The notes beneath the pieces were generated by a model. The model ran no database searches and was not told the origin of the DNA. It worked only from the letters and a program-made list of their open reading frames with translations. From assembly GCA_008508345.1 (NCBI GenBank), contig QNGE01001306.1, positions 89,811-153,810 of the forward strand: a DNA stretch of 64,000 bases, given 5' to 3'. A program made the position numbers and the translations under genes. This stretch comes from Paragonimus westermani (lineage: Eukaryota > Platyhelminthes > Trematoda > Plagiorchiida > Troglotrematidae). Positions 38,081 to 52,480 of the stretch are shown piece by piece. How positions within the stretch are numbered: position 1 is the first letter of the stretch; each line of letters starts with the position of its first letter.

Positions 38081-38385
38081 TGAGCATGTTGCACCTCCAC
38101 CATGGTCTAACGATCAGTAGGATATGTGCTAGTCTTTGGTTATTTACCACAACGTGACACTACGTGAGGTCTCTTTTCACCTCGCAACTACTAGACAATG
38201 GTATCGGGACTGGGTTGTCGATTGAGGATTCTGGTGAATGTACGCCTTGGATAGTGCGGGAGGAAGATGAAGGGTGGAACGTCGGTCGCTTTTTGAAGAC
38301 TTGTAGAGATAGCGTGTGGGTATGCGTGTTCGTGTCTGACAGTGGTGCCAGGATGTTGTGCGGGTAAGTCTTTCACGTTGTAACA

Positions 38386-38655
38386 TTGAGTTTTAGATGT
38401 TTGGAAGACTTAGCGTTGAACCGAACGGTCTGGAGAAATACGATCCGGACGGGCGTCCGAAAGTTCAATGAACAATTGTTGTGCGGCCGAGAACGGAAGC
38501 GCGCGGTAGGCGAGGGAACCATGCGTGCCGTAGGTCACGGTGACGTGACTGTATGGCGTTGTGATGCGTGCGGCCGCGAATTCGCTGGCCGCTTGGAATT
38601 AGTAGGTCACCAACCTACTCACAGTACACCGTCGGTGGAGAGACGACGAGTAGGT
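38386..38655 (+). pseudogene. LINE 3' coding tail with C2H2 zinc finger
   Basis: Reads LEDLALNRTVWRNTIRTGV, then CDACGREFAGRLELVGHQPTH, with C-X2-C and H-X3-H spacing. Flatworm LINE ORF2 proteins often end with an (L/E)DLA.DR..WR.T...G block followed by a single C2H2 finger, so I read this as such a tail. No RT is visible upstream. Confidence 0.55.
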
Positions 38656-41587
38656 TAGACCCAGACCAGGTAGGTCACATCAGTATATCCACTATGCTTC
38701 TGCTAATGAATGCATCAGTCACGACCCTGGTCGATTGCAATCAATCCGCTCCTCGTTTTAGAAACCTGGGTGTCTGCAATCTCCTACCCACTCATTTCTT
38801 CAGCTTTGTTGGTGTACTGTATGATGAATGGTCTGTATAACTTCTCGTAGTTCAATATGAATTTTGTTTCTCGTCCTCATCTTCTCTGAGATGCACTAAC
38901 CTGCACTCCTATATACTGCAACGCTTCTTGCATTACACTTCACAAATCTTTCTTCTTAGCTTAAATCTCGTCATTGAAGTATCTCTCTGCTTAGTTTCCG
39001 AGAGATAACGGTTTGCTTTCCCTGATAGCCAATCAACTGGCTAACCAGCATTGGCCGGCTGGACACAAAAGCCCTACTCACACACCTACCGGTTTACTCC
39101 TTCGGGTTTACACCGGATATATGATGTGTGAGTGGAACAGTCAGTGGTGCAGCGCAGGCCGATTGCGGTGGTCGCTAGAACGTAGGCGTCCTTTCGCTTC
39201 GGTCACTGTGACAGGCTGAGCCGAACCGGATGCCGCCAACCAACCGTGGAACAGTCAACATTCTACACAACAGCTCCTGTGGTTGCTTGTCTCCCATGCA
39301 TCCGGGTAAACTTGACTGCAGCAGGCCGCTCACAGATTAGTCATATGAGCTACATATAGAAAGTTACGCATGCGAGTCAATAGGCCAGAAACAATAGACC
39401 AGTGGCTGTTGGCAATACTGGAACCAACAGTGATATCCAAGATCTGCAAGCCTGCTACAGCTTCAGGGTATACAAACTAAGTCAGATGTGTCAATTACTT
39501 CGACGGTCGGGGCACATATTTGTACAATTGCATAACGACTTACCATAGGTTACCGAACTATACTGTCTGCGGATTCACCATATCGGTGCAAACCGTTCTG
39601 CATAAGCATGTGTGTAGATTCAGGTTCGTCTCACTTGGGGGACCTAACACCAAATGAGCTCGACATTATGTTCGTGGAACGGAAGCTTCGAAGTACCACG
39701 ACAATAAATCAGCAGGGCCTATAACACAAACAATGAGATCAAGAGGAGGATAGTGCTTGGTGCAACAAAACCCATTTCAATTCAGAATGGAAGATCGGGT
39801 TTGGGATTAGCAGGAGGATGATTAGGATGAGAAGTTATTGTGACACAGTCAACAGACAAGCGTGGCATTGACTTTGCAGGTCAGTTCGAGTAAGTTTCGC
39901 ACCACTCGTTGTTTAATGAAAAAATGTGACATTAGATGTTCTACCGGAAATGAAATGGAACCGTCTAACTAAAATAATGTGTCAATCGGCAAACTGTAAC
40001 AAGAACAATCCTCCTTGAAAAAGCATCCTCTGTTGAAATTAGGCCACTGCACTCAACCGTTCCGTAAGTTTGATTCGTATGAATGCAAATATAAGCATTC
40101 AAGATGTTTGACTAGTAGAACATTGCATGACGTTTTCAAAGGGCTTTGCAAGTGTTGTGAACTGTCGTCATCACAATGAGAATTGCACTTACCAGAACAG
40201 AGAGCAAATTAATTCACAAAATGTGTTGCAGAACATGACAGTTTATGTCTGCATTTCATGTAGATTGGAGCCTACCGGTAATACGCGATGAGGTCAACTC
40301 GAGTGTTTGACCGAATAAGTCCATTTCGCGTAATAACACTGCAGAATCATTACGATGTGTTCGCTTCACGAGAAGTAGGTATCGGAATCCGTATGTGAGA
40401 TTGCTGAGCTCTGCCTGCCAAATCGTGGCCGGTTGGAGATAGTACGAAGCAAATTCATACAGTGCTTATCGCTAATTTGAGGCCGCTCTTCTCCCAAGCT
40501 CTTTATCCATCAACATCTTCAGTTCTGATAGCACCGACCAATCGTTACATCAGAGTCTGAGATTCGTGGTAATCATCCATGCATCACATCGTTTCCACTT
40601 CATGAAAATGGCCTGTTTTAATATCAAGTGATAATCAACAACTAATCACTCGTATCTACCCTTAGTACAAGAATCGGACTCCATTATATCGATGTAGCTT
40701 ACCTACCGCTAAGAAATATATCATATTGTCATCCTCCATTCTCCACGTCTGCCGGAAAGGTGTTATGCACTGTTGCGTTCAAACAACTCCACACGAATCC
40801 ACTCATCAAATGGGAAACTCGGAAGAGAATAGAACTGTTCGATCGCCGAGATTGCCCCTAACGTACGACTGGGATCACGAAGTCGCACACTAATTAGCGT
40901 CAGTGAGTGAATCCCAACCGGCTGCTCGGAGAAAGCTTAGGTGAGACGTCTTCAAGTTAATCTAACGGGAGCTGCATAGACATCGAAAATCACTCTCGTG
41001 TTCAGGATGTTTTCACGTACACACGGCCGGTCGACTATGATGTCCTGGCTGAACTGTGAGGAAATTCTCAAAAATCGATCTGGCACACGGTTCATTCGTG
41101 TTTCCTGGTTGATTTGTCGGTCCGTGAGAGCCCATATGCACCAATGAAACTGCTCACCCAACCCCAGGAAACCACAACCAATCTGGATTTGGATGGACGC
41201 ACACCTCTGTTAGATCAGCCACAAGGGTGATTATTCGTCGGTAGTAGTTGCGGCGTTCGTGACTCCGATTGTTAATGAGTAGACTTATGTAAACACTTCC
41301 GTAGACAACACAATTCAGTTGTCACGTGCCAACCACACCATGTTTCAGAAAGCGTAGTATTTAGTGATGAGTAGACCGTGCCGAAACAACGGAAACTACC
41401 AGCCATAGCACAAAATCTCTGAACGCATAATTCACACTGATCTCCTGTCCAGTGTAGCATGCTATCACCATCCGCAAGTCGGACTGCTCAACAGCAATCG
41501 ACCCACACCGTTCAATGAGTTGAGTTCCAATGATTGACGTCAGCTTGACTGAGTAGTCCAGGCGCGTCCGGCATGGCTGAGGATAAC

Positions 41588-41605
41588 ATATATATATATA
41601 TATAT
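41588..41605. repeat. (TA)n microsatellite
   Basis: Nine TA units in arm 1; it produces spurious IYIY ORFs. Confidence 0.9.
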
Positions 41606-41799
41606 GCATACATGACGCAGATACCTGAAACAACCAAATTCCATGAGGAAATTGTGCCGAAAAGGCCACCTGAGTTTTATCAGAAAGATGAACTACTCAA
41701 TGTGGTGAATTCAAACGAGTTTATGTTTGCAAAAGCGAGTTGGAACATGGAGAGTGGCAGTGACTCATCAGTGTGAGATTTACAATAATTTGAAACCGT

Positions 41800-43531
41800 T
41801 TGCATATCCACCAGTTGAGGGCTAGGGTGAATATCCATTCAGTGGTTTGGGAAAGGTCTCTAAACCCAGAACACGGTAAGATTCAAGAGCACGTTTTTAC
41901 GAATACACAAGGCCAAATTCAATGGACTGGATGCGACCGCTTCAGTAAACCACAGATATCCTGGACACGAGTGGCGCAGTGCAATTCCGAATGGGCAAGC
42001 TGGGTTCCATAGCGTGACAAATGGTCAAGATGAATCTAGCGGCTGCACGAATGCGGCTAGTAAATTTGCATCGAACACACTGTCAACTCAATATCACTGT
42101 TTCGCTTGTTCATACTATTTCGCATATCAACCGTCGATTACACGGCAAGAAGCTATATCAACCGCTATATCAAGCTATATCGCAGTGAATCCCAGTGAGT
42201 ACGCAATAAACCGATCATCAGTACAACCGAGTTCGCTCTCGTTATCTTTACTAATCATGGATCATGAGTATCAACTACCCTCACACGGACCAAATCGTGT
42301 TCACGCCGAAGGTCAGTTTGACAATCTAGTCGATCAATGATCAGATCTTCAGTCAATTACTGCTGACAATCTAGACTAAATTAAAACTGAACTCACTGAT
42401 CTGGTTGATGGATCCAACATGACTCCGGTTAACGGCTGGTGTGCCATCACGAAGCAACATCAGCGATTGTTAGATGAACTTAAATCAAAAATGCAAACTA
42501 TGCCAATGGAGACGTCGCTTCTGACAGAGATACACACATATGCAGATGATGGTGTCATTGTTAAATGACCAAACGACAGTTCGGCAACCAGACATAATGG
42601 ACAATGTAAGCTGGGTTGGAGGCCTCATAGAATGACGTCTCCAACCTCACTTACAATCACGTACGATTTATGAGGTGGCGTACAAAGCGCCTAAATATCC
42701 GGGGTCTGCGACTTCTTAACTCAACCGTCTCCCTAAGACGCGCAAGTCCGATACATCACTTGGGTCCATTCCAGCCATGCCAAATCACTCACATCAAATG
42801 TTCGAACGCTGGTCGGTCAGCGTTCTGACACCACTAGGACAAAAACTGCTGCCTTATTCGGCGATTGTTGCTTCCGAAGTGACCAGCAGCCTAAGCAACA
42901 TCAATCCTACCAATGAAACGTTGTACCCTGTAGACATCCAGGCACTGTTCACCAGTGTTCCGCTACATGAGATAATCTTTTATAATCAAGAGTTCCTTGA
43001 AACAAGTCATGTTACTTGGTCGGCGTGAACATTTACTACTGTGTATTGAAAGTGCTAGTTTCCGTTTCCTTACTCGATGCTACCACCGAATAGACCGGTT
43101 AGCCATGGGAACTCCACGAAAACTCATGGTAGTAAACATTTTTATGTCAAGAATTGAACGAATGTTGGCAGCGGATGTATCAGGCTTCCCACACTGCAAA
43201 TACTGCATCGATAGCACGAACAGTCAGCCGCTCCATATAGACCATATTTGATTCGGTGGTGATTGTAAGCAGTTGCAATCTCAACCTGAACGTGACATGT
43301 GAAATCGATACCGATGATTGTTTGCCGTTTCTAGATGTACTCAAAACTGTTTGGGAAGATGGTCCAACTCCCGTGATCATGTGGACACTTGGAATTCAGT
43401 ACCTCCACGTCGATCCATCACAGGTGCGCATCAACTAATAAATTATTCACACGTGCAAAACGAATCTGCACAAGAAGAGCCTTTTAGAGGAATTCGCTCA
43501 TTTGTCAGCCCCACTCCTCGTCCTCTTCCTT
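41800..43531 (+). mobile_element. PLE reverse-transcriptase fragment, arm 1
   Basis: Blocks of a Penelope-like element in order: LPKTRKS (about 42727, family YGLPKIHK), VDIQALFTSVPLHE (42930-42970), RLAMGTPRK (about 43098-43124, family GVAMGSP), DCLPFLDVL (43314-43340) and IQYLHVDPSQVRIN (to 43435). The frame breaks at least three times. The YVDD box region reads CKYCID and is lost. The element is cut at 43531 by the (TCA)n tail of an RTE insertion, so the GIY-YIG half is missing. 41800-42340 is a weakly recognisable N-terminal part. Confidence 0.7.
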
Positions 43532-45195
<1,664 letters not shown>

Positions 45196-45879
45196 TTTTC
45201 GCTAGAGTTCGTGATAACTTTTTTGAATATAAGAACTATTATCACGTGGTCCTAGCATGGAGGAATGGCCTTTGTTGTCCACACAGGTTGGAACAACTGA
45301 ATCAGGACTTCTACTAAAGCCTCCCCATCTTTCACGAATACATTCGTTTGGATACACAATCAACATAGCCAAAATTTTTGCACTTGCTCGGAACCAGAAA
45401 ATGTTTGCCTTAATTTTTGGGAGTTCGTTCTGTCGATTTTGTCTATTAACTCATGGATAACTGTAGCGAAGCTTATACGGACATCCCCAATTCTACTGCA
45501 TCATCGTGTCTGAATGGCTCTGTCATGTGGAGAGAGCATTAACACGATCTTTGGAAGTAAAGATGTGTGCTTCACTCGATGTTTCGACGAAAACTATTCA
45601 GCGACATTAAATCTGACATCGTCCTATCTTGTTACCAGAGTGTTAGTCACATGAGATGGCAATCAAAACAGTGAATCTTGCTTGCCTTTCTCCAACTTAA
45701 CAAAAAGCAGTATTTTTCCAGCAGGATGGTTTTGGTGGTCCATGCGTCATAAATCACGGTGGGGTAGCTGATTCTTTGAAGGATGCTTCACAGCACCGTG
45801 GACAGAAAAAACGCTGAAGGTATAGCTAGTCATACAAGGCTTATTCCCTTGCTAATAAGACCACTGACAATAAAGCCTG

Positions 45880-46160
45880 GTTACCGCAAATCCAGTTGAT
45901 TGTTGACGAACGTCCGCTTCACAAATTATCTGATGTTCTCTTGACCAGGCATTGTTGGACCGGCACATCAGAGTGCAAGCGTCGAAGCTACCGTAGATGG
46001 TTACATACTGCTATTCCGACAAATTTCTCTATCAAGGTGTCCAAGTTTTTTTATTTATGCTATGCCAGCGATACGCATTCAACGGCTTTCGGGTAGATTA
46101 TGTTAGTATGAGAGTTAAGATGCTTGTTGCTAACATTTTTGTGAGAAAGATGTGGAGGAA
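45880..46160 (+). pseudogene. Possible PLE RT fragment
   Basis: 45997-46160 reads YAFNGFRVDY and, after it, LVANIFVRKM, resembling PLE FNG..Y.Q...(G.AMGSPL)..LANIFM. It is short and the AMGSP box is missing. It lies beyond the 5' end of the RTE element and could be the displaced part of another PLE. Confidence 0.35.
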
Positions 46161-46479
46161 TAACTTAACCGGTGGTAATTGGTCAACCAGTGCCCTAGCC
46201 CCGTCATCTACATTATCGTTTTCGACAGAAGTGTGATGGACTCAGCAATTGAAGGATTGTACAAGTGCGGAAGATTTGATTTCATTTACAGATTCAGTCC
46301 TCCGACGCCTTCGTCCGGTCATAATGTCCCAGCTTACACTTAACACTTGACGATGAACACTCGTTTAGTCGAATGGTAATTTTGTGTGTCAGCCAGCAAT
46401 ATGCTTCTGTACTATGTGCGGCCAGGTAGCTGATCCTCTTATGTTGCAATTGGGTGGCATAAACAAGCTGAACGTCACG

Positions 46480-46600
46480 CACTCATGGTCAGCACATTTG
46501 ATTATGATTTTCCTATTTGGTTTCTTTCGAAAGAAAGTACAAGACTCGAGTTTTGAACTTGTCACAGTTTTGCAACGACTAGGATTGGAAACAAAGGCTA
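46480..46600 (-). mobile_element. tRNA-derived SINE, 3' body
   Basis: Minus strand shows AACTCGAGTCTTGTACTTTC, TTTCGAAAGAAACC and AATGTGCTGACCA, matching the SINE body (ACTCGAGTCTAGTGCTTCTT, TTTCGAAAGAGGC, AATGTGAGTGA). The promoter head is absent. Confidence 0.45.
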
Positions 46601-47388
46601 CAATTTCATTACTTCCGCGTCACTGCTGCTTAATCCTAGGCATGACTGAATTGGAATAAATATGTCCTGAGCCACCGTCATTTGTGAATGATGAGCAGTA
46701 GGCACGCTCGTCTCTGTGATGGGCTCCTACAAGAACAGAATTCGAGACTACACTGCATTTTTTATATATTTGCATATGCTTTGCTTACCTGCTTGCAGTT
46801 ACAAAGAGATGGCAGTTTTGCACCATTTCAACGGTATGCCTTTTAATGTTCTCAGAAATCACTAGTCGACATTGGAGATAAGAGTAACACGACGCTGTTA
46901 ACGATGCTTGGGTGTATTAGGTGGTTACAGAGATGTGCTGCGCCGTGCTGTGGTCAAACAGAGTGTGTATGAAAAACTATCAGAGTGTAGTGGGATCACT
47001 TTGTCCACAGCTATCTAGGTAGACTTCCAAACTGGGTCTGATGAACAAATAATAATTCTACATTGGATTAAGGTGGTCGCTGTCAGATGGCCGTTTGTTC
47101 TGTGAGGTTCATAACCCTCAACTCACTTACCCCAACATACCTCCGTTAACGTGTTCGGTCGACACCACAGAACTGATAGGTAGGTTGACTCACGGCTCTC
47201 CAGCTTGCAACGCCATCACCGGTGTAGTATATCGACTAACCAGTTCTGACAGATGTAACCATTTTGAATGCGAACAAAATGGTGAACTGTGTATCGCGAG
47301 TCCACCCGTCTTGTATTAAACCAGACAAACACAGGTCTAGAAAGGCCTTTGTTTATTAAGCCAATCAGTGAGGCCACGAGAAAAACAA

Positions 47389-47544
47389 AGTAGCGAACAA
47401 GACTTGTTCTCTGTGTTTGATTATCAGGCTAATTACAACACCATAAACAGTCAATATAGGTTATGGACGACGCATTTGCTATCAGTTACGCAGTCACTGT
47501 TCCAAATCGTGGGCTTGATTGATTGCGGGCCAAAGGAGGTCCAG
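47389..47544 (+). repeat. Left inverted repeat of PLE copy 3
   Basis: Starts AGTAGCGAACAAGACTTG and ends GGAGGTCCAG. Nearly identical to the reverse complement of 49047-49228, apart from lacking about 26 bp after AACACCATAAACAGT. Confidence 0.9.
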
Positions 47545-49046
47545 CGTCCGCCCGAACCTTTTCTCGGGATAATTTATCCGGCCACTTTCAAGCGTATCCG
47601 TCCCAGTGGAACACTAATCCCTAGGTTATACGGTCTTCCCAAAGTGCACAAATTAGGTTTGTCTTTGAGGCCCATTTTGGATATGTGCAACTCGCCTTAT
47701 CATGCTCTGGCCAAATGGCTTGCTGGTCTGCTCTAACCCATCAGGTTGAAGCTAGAAAAACACAATCTCCGGGATACGTTTCGTTTCATTGATGTAATCC
47801 AAGAGCTGAACCTGAACAAACAAATAATGTTTTCACTCGGGGTTGTCTCATTATTCACGAACGTGCCTGTACAAGAGACAACTGAATACTTATGCGATTA
47901 CATCGAGCGTAACAACAAACACTTGGGCATCTCAAAAGATGAACTAAGAGAAATGCTGGTGCTTTAGAAAGGAACGTTAAGTTTTTGTTCAACAGTACGA
48001 TCTACCGACAGAGAGATGGAGTGGCAATGGGCTCGCCTCTAGGTCCCCTGTTAGCTGACGTTTTCACGAGTAAACTGTAGGCTAACCAATTGAGTGAGGT
48101 CAAGGAACAATTTACGTTTCACAGATGCTATGTTGACGATATTTTTTGCGTCACCAACGAGAGCGCTAAAATGAGCAGAGTTGTGGTAGCTTTTAACTCC
48201 GCTCATAGCAGTATCTAATTCGCCAGGGTGTCAGATAAAAATGGTCGAATGAATTTTCTGGATATTGGCAGAGTAAGAAGAGAATGTGGTTCAATTCGTC
48301 GAAGTGTGTACAGAAAATAACCTTGGAATGGCCAGTAAATTCACTGTGACAGTTTTGTTCTTCAAACTCGAAAGTGAAGCCTCATACGATGCCTGACGGA
48401 TAAAGCGTTAAAGATCCGCACCCCTGACACTTGACAAGCTGAGTTAGATTTTCTACAAGAAGTGTTCATGTAGAGTGGCTAACCAATGCATCTCATTCAG
48501 AAGGCGATGCAGATGTTAGGGTTGAAACTTAAACCAACCACTGTGAATAATAAACTTACGTTTATTAGTCTTCTTTTCAAGGGAAACACCACGACCGAAT
48601 TTATCTCAAGAAAGCTCAGAAGGTCAGTCGAAGCAATCTACCTTGCCGCTCAATTGTGCGTGAGTTTCCTTTCAACACCTGTTAACATGTCACAACTCAA
48701 AGACGAACATGCATATTCTATAACCAGTTATTGTGTGTACTCATTTGTTTGCTCGTGTACAGCATCATATATTGGTCGTACTCCAAGGCGATTGTGGGAC
48801 AGAGTGCTTGAAAACCATCCTGTGTGGTTGAACAGTGGTGTGATTAAAACGGTTTCAAGCGTTATTGTTGCTCATTTGACGAACTTCAGTCATTTTGTCA
48901 GTAAGAAAGATGCATTTCAGATTGTCTACCAAGTGCCAAGGAATCGATCAAAAACGGAGGGATTCTGAATGTTGACCGTTGCCAAAGCCATTAGCATCTG
49001 ATTGCGCAACCCTGAACACTGCGCTCAGAAGAAGTTCGTTTGGAAA

Positions 49047-49228
49047 CTGGACCTCCCTTGATCCACAATCAATCAAGCCCACTATTTGGAACAGTGACTG
49101 CGTAACTGATAGCAAACGCGTCATCCATAACCTATATTGACCGCTTTTCTGATTCACGCTAGTCACTGTTTATGGTGTTGTAATTAGCCTGATAATCAAA
49201 CACAGAGAACAAGTCTTGTTCGCTACTC
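49047..49228 (-). repeat. Right inverted repeat of PLE copy 3
   Basis: Inverted partner of 47389-47544; it has about 26 extra bases near 49155-49180. It begins right after the GIY-YIG reading frame. Confidence 0.9.
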
Positions 49229-49409
49229 TGTCGTTATTCAGTGAAGCACAAAGTACTGAAGTCGGAACAGGGTAAGTTCGTGTTGAAATGCTTTAGCTAG
49301 AATGAAACGTAGGAACATTAGGACAAACTTGTGCGTCCACACAGAATTCGGGAGTCAGGCATACTGTCTGTCAAGGAACTAAACGTATGTGCGCCCAAAC
49401 AAGGGTTTA

Positions 49410-49515
49410 GGGGGGACGCCTAAAACTCTCGAGTCTAGTGCTTGTTTTCAAAAGGGGCCGACGGGACGGTCTGCGGCGATGCAGAAGCTGCGATCAATTT
49501 TGAGTGATGTTCAAT
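49410..49515 (+). mobile_element. tRNA-derived SINE, 3' body
   Basis: Contains CTCGAGTCTAGTGCTTGTTT, GGGGCCGACGGGACGGTCTG and TTTTGAGTGATGTTCAA, the family body without the promoter head. Confidence 0.55.
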
Positions 49516-49754
49516 TTACATGAAATTCAAAAGCTTCCACTACTCATCAGTAAACGAAGTACCACTCAACAGGCCAACGATCTCTGTGATTTCAACTTGG
49601 AAAGAAATTCCTATTCGTGGGGCCATCGACTGAAGTTAATACGACGGTTGCTGTGTCCCCTCTTGAAGCGATCGGACTATCAGAGCATTAATTACAATTG
49701 TATGTGGCTGAGCGTTTACCTATGATGATTCGGTCGTATCTAATTTAAAGTCGT

Positions 49755-49930
49755 CCACACGGTTACCTTATGAAAGCGTGGTCAAAGTTCTAGTCCCAGC
49801 TTTGACAAGGATATGCACTGTTGATGAGCTCCAACAAGGACGAATCTCGAATCTAGTGCTTTTTTCCAAAATGGGCCGACTGGAAAGTCTACGGGAATGT
49901 GACAGCCGCGAAAAATTGTGGGTAATGTCC
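49755..49930 (+). mobile_element. tRNA-derived SINE copy
   Basis: A worn B-box (AAAGTTCTAGTCCCAGC) followed by GACAAGGATATGCACTGTTG, GAATCTAGTGCTTTTTTCC and GGCCGACTGGAAAGTCTACG. In the same orientation as the copy 250 bp before it. Confidence 0.6.
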
Positions 49931-51199
49931 AAATTATACCCGAAATTCATTTAAAACTACGGGTGTGAGTAATCGCAATAGACAACAGTTGTTTTAAGGT
50001 ACGGAAAAAGAGTGATTACATGTACTACTATGTGGTTAAGTGTGCATGCCTTGACTAATTGATTAACTACTAGCAATCGAGACGAACAGCTATTCGCTTC
50101 AAGTTGGCCATTCGGTGAAGAACGAAAGGGACAGAGTGAATCCGGCAAGAAATGAAGAGATGAAGAGAAACCTACGAAGAGAAGAACAAGTAACCTCTGC
50201 TGCTGTTACCTTGACAGATCACAGCCGTTTGTTTCTGTGACCATAAGGCGGGTCTCCTATGATATATCGCAATTGCTCCAGCAAATGCTTAAGCATGCCC
50301 GCTCGTAGTCTGACAAAATCAATGACTACCTTTGTAGAACTCACTCAATGACCAGGATCGTATAAATGTTCTGTCATTACAATATTCCCTACCGCACTTA
50401 CGAACCATCTGGGAAGAGGCTCTAGGAAAGTGCTCCCGAATTATAGTTAACGTGCGGGTTAACTTTTAAAGAAACCCATTTTTCGGGAGTTGACCTTCGC
50501 TATTTCCTACCTGTCTGACCTCTATTTCGTTATGCTCATTGGTGGCTTAGTGACCTTAGCTGCTTTTTTGATGTCTATCCTTCGGTTTTCTGGTTCGAGA
50601 ATGTTGGTAGTGTTGTATAACACGCAGTTTCGTTAAGTAGTATACTACTCACAAGTAGTGTATCACCCACAGGCGACATTCGGGAACAAAAGGACAAGCT
50701 CCGAACACGACGGTCAAATAGAGACTATTGGAACATTATGTACATGCTGTGTGAGAACTTTCACTAAAACGAATGACAACGTACTGTCACCCAATGTATG
50801 TGAGTGTGTCTTTCGTGCAAATTAGTGCACGCGTTTGTGGTTGTTTTTGAAATGACCTATACAGAAGTTTGCGCGTTAAAACATCTCGCTGGTGAAGCGT
50901 ATTTTGCGGTCACATCAGTAGGTCACTAAGCATCCTGTAAATATTATCCGATTTTCTCCTTGTCGTACACGTTACCGGAGCAGAACAAAGTTGCTTTCTG
51001 TACCCACCATTTGGTTTGTCTTGGACGCAATTAAGTGCGACCGCTGCGTGAATTTTGGGACAAAGATATGTCATGTTAGTCATATCAAGGAGGAGAATCC
51101 GATTTCCTATCAATCGTTGTTTTATACCGTGGACGAATCAGTTTCCTGAGTCAAGGGTTACAACATTTGACGACGGAAGAACTCATGATGTCACGAACA
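49931..51199. other. No assignable gene
   Basis: 50999-51150 (+) includes an open frame with KCDRCVNFGTKICHVSHIKE, which has a C-X2-C pair; too short to call. I looked for an LTR before the Gypsy-2 gag and found none I could pair. Confidence 0.3.
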
Positions 51200-51229
51200 T
51201 TCGAGCAGGTGCAAACTCTTCTTCAATAG

Positions 51230-52080
51230 CAGCAGATATAATTCGAACAGGCGCAGCTAAAACTGATGGAAACAATGACGCAGAAGCTGAGTTTTCAGCA
51301 GCCAACAGTGGGATCAAACGAATCTTTCAAACCTGCACCAGAATCCCTGATTAACTCTATCAATGAGTTTCGCTTTGATCTTGCAATTGACGCTACATTC
51401 GAGTCTTGGTTTAAAAAGTATGAAGATGTTTTTAAGGTGGAACTGACAGACGCTGACGATGTTCGAAAGGTGAGGCTGCTGCTCCGTTAACTGGGTACCC
51501 TAGAAAACGAACGGTACACCGGTTTTACATTGTCGAAGAATTCGAGGGATATGAGCATTGACGCTATCACAAATATCTGGCGACCAGTCATCTTTGTTTA
51601 ACATACGCTACCAGTGCCTGAAGCTCTTGTAGTCAGAAGGTGATGACTGGCTGACGTAAACTGGAGTAGTCAATCGGGAGTGCGAACGGTTCAAGCTTCG
51701 CACAATGACTGAAGATCAATTCAAATGTCTAGTTTTTTTCTGTGGACTCCAATCACCAAATGAAGCAGATATCAGAATAATGTTCCAATAGTACCCCGCG
51801 GGGTATCACTGCCGAATGCCAGCGCCTGGTGAACCTGAAGCATGACACTGCTATGATCGAACACAGCAGTCACTCAGAGGTTCACACGGTACCTACAAAT
51901 GTCCCAGTCAAGGTTGCAACAGAGTCAGAACGCGACGACCAAAAGAAACCTCCCACACAATGCTGGCAATGCGGTGGATAGCATTATGCCCGATATTGTT
52001 CATTCAAAAAACACCGATGCATCCACTGCTCCTGTCAAGACCACAAGGTAGACTACTGCTGTTTTAAGAAAAGTCAGCGT
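51230..52080 (+). pseudogene. Gypsy-2 gag remnant
   Basis: 51266-51490 shows a glutamine-rich start, then INEFRFDLAIDATFESWFKK and YEDVFKVELTDADDVRKV, a capsid block. The nucleocapsid lies at 51957-52060 with two zinc knuckles: CWQCGG(stop)HYARYC and CIHCSCQDHKVDYC. A stop codon falls inside the first knuckle. 51500-51900 needs several frame changes. Confidence 0.75.
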
Positions 52081-52109
52081 TGGCCCAATCAGAACTCTCG
52101 CAGGCCACA

Positions 52110-52480
52110 TATGTCCCGCTTCCCAAGAGCTCAGGTTGTTCTGGCAGCAAAAAATGACGACCACTTAACGCGCAGAAAGTACGTATCCGTCTTCATCAAC
52201 GACAGGTCGGTCAGATTGCAGCTCGATACAACATTCGACATTACATTAACCTCTGATAGCACTTGGCACCTGAGTTATAAATCTACAATGTCCCCAACAA
52301 CCCAGCTTTCTCGAAGCGTCACCAGCAGTCGAGTGCCAATCATTGGCGAAGTCCAATGCATTGCAGTCCCTAACGGATCGCCAATCAAAGGTACCTGCAA
52401 TGTGACCCGCAATCCTGGCCTTAACCTCCTTGGATTAGATTGGATCGACAAACTGTCCCTATTTGACAGACCATTACTCC
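52110..52480 (+). pseudogene. Gypsy-2 aspartic protease remnant
   Basis: Open frame with VSVFINDRSVRLQLDTTFDI at about 52185-52244. The active-site DTG(S) reads DTT(F) at 52224-52232, so the fold may be recognisable but the enzyme is dead. The second half ends LNLLGLDWIDKL, as in the family (ILGLDWI). Confidence 0.8.

Larger units (their letters stand above)
37012..43531 (+). repeat. Arm 1 of a giant inverted duplication
   Basis: This 6.5-kb stretch is repeated in reverse complement at 57474-64000. All open stretches reappear with coordinates summing to 101005, then 100995 beyond a 10-bp copy difference near 38.05 kb, and 101012 beyond a 17-bp difference near 37.3 kb. I saw only a handful of substitutions (about 37053, 42187, 43531). 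The outer end is not reached because arm 2 leaves the window. 37.0-41.8 kb holds no identifiable gene apart from the LINE tail at 38.4 kb. Confidence 0.95.
47389..49228 (+). mobile_element. Penelope-like element, almost complete, inactive (copy 3)
   Basis: RT and GIY-YIG domains in order: TLIPRLYGLPKVHK (47610-47655), SLRPILDMCNSPYHALAKWL, LGVVSLFTNVP (about 47840-47868), [19 protein letters not shown] (48006-48062), YVDDIF with catalytic aspartates intact (about 48130), NFLDIG, SVYRK. After 48486 one long frame holds SYCVYSFVCSCTASYIGRT and ENHPVWLNSGVIKTV, the endonuclease with its YIGR intact. Several stops and shifts lie between 47967 and 48480. Flanked by an inverted repeat pair. Confidence 0.85.

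Noticed and set aside
41361..41776. ORFs with IYIYIY runs
   Set aside because: Produced by the (TA)n tract and mirrored in arm 2; no family similarity.
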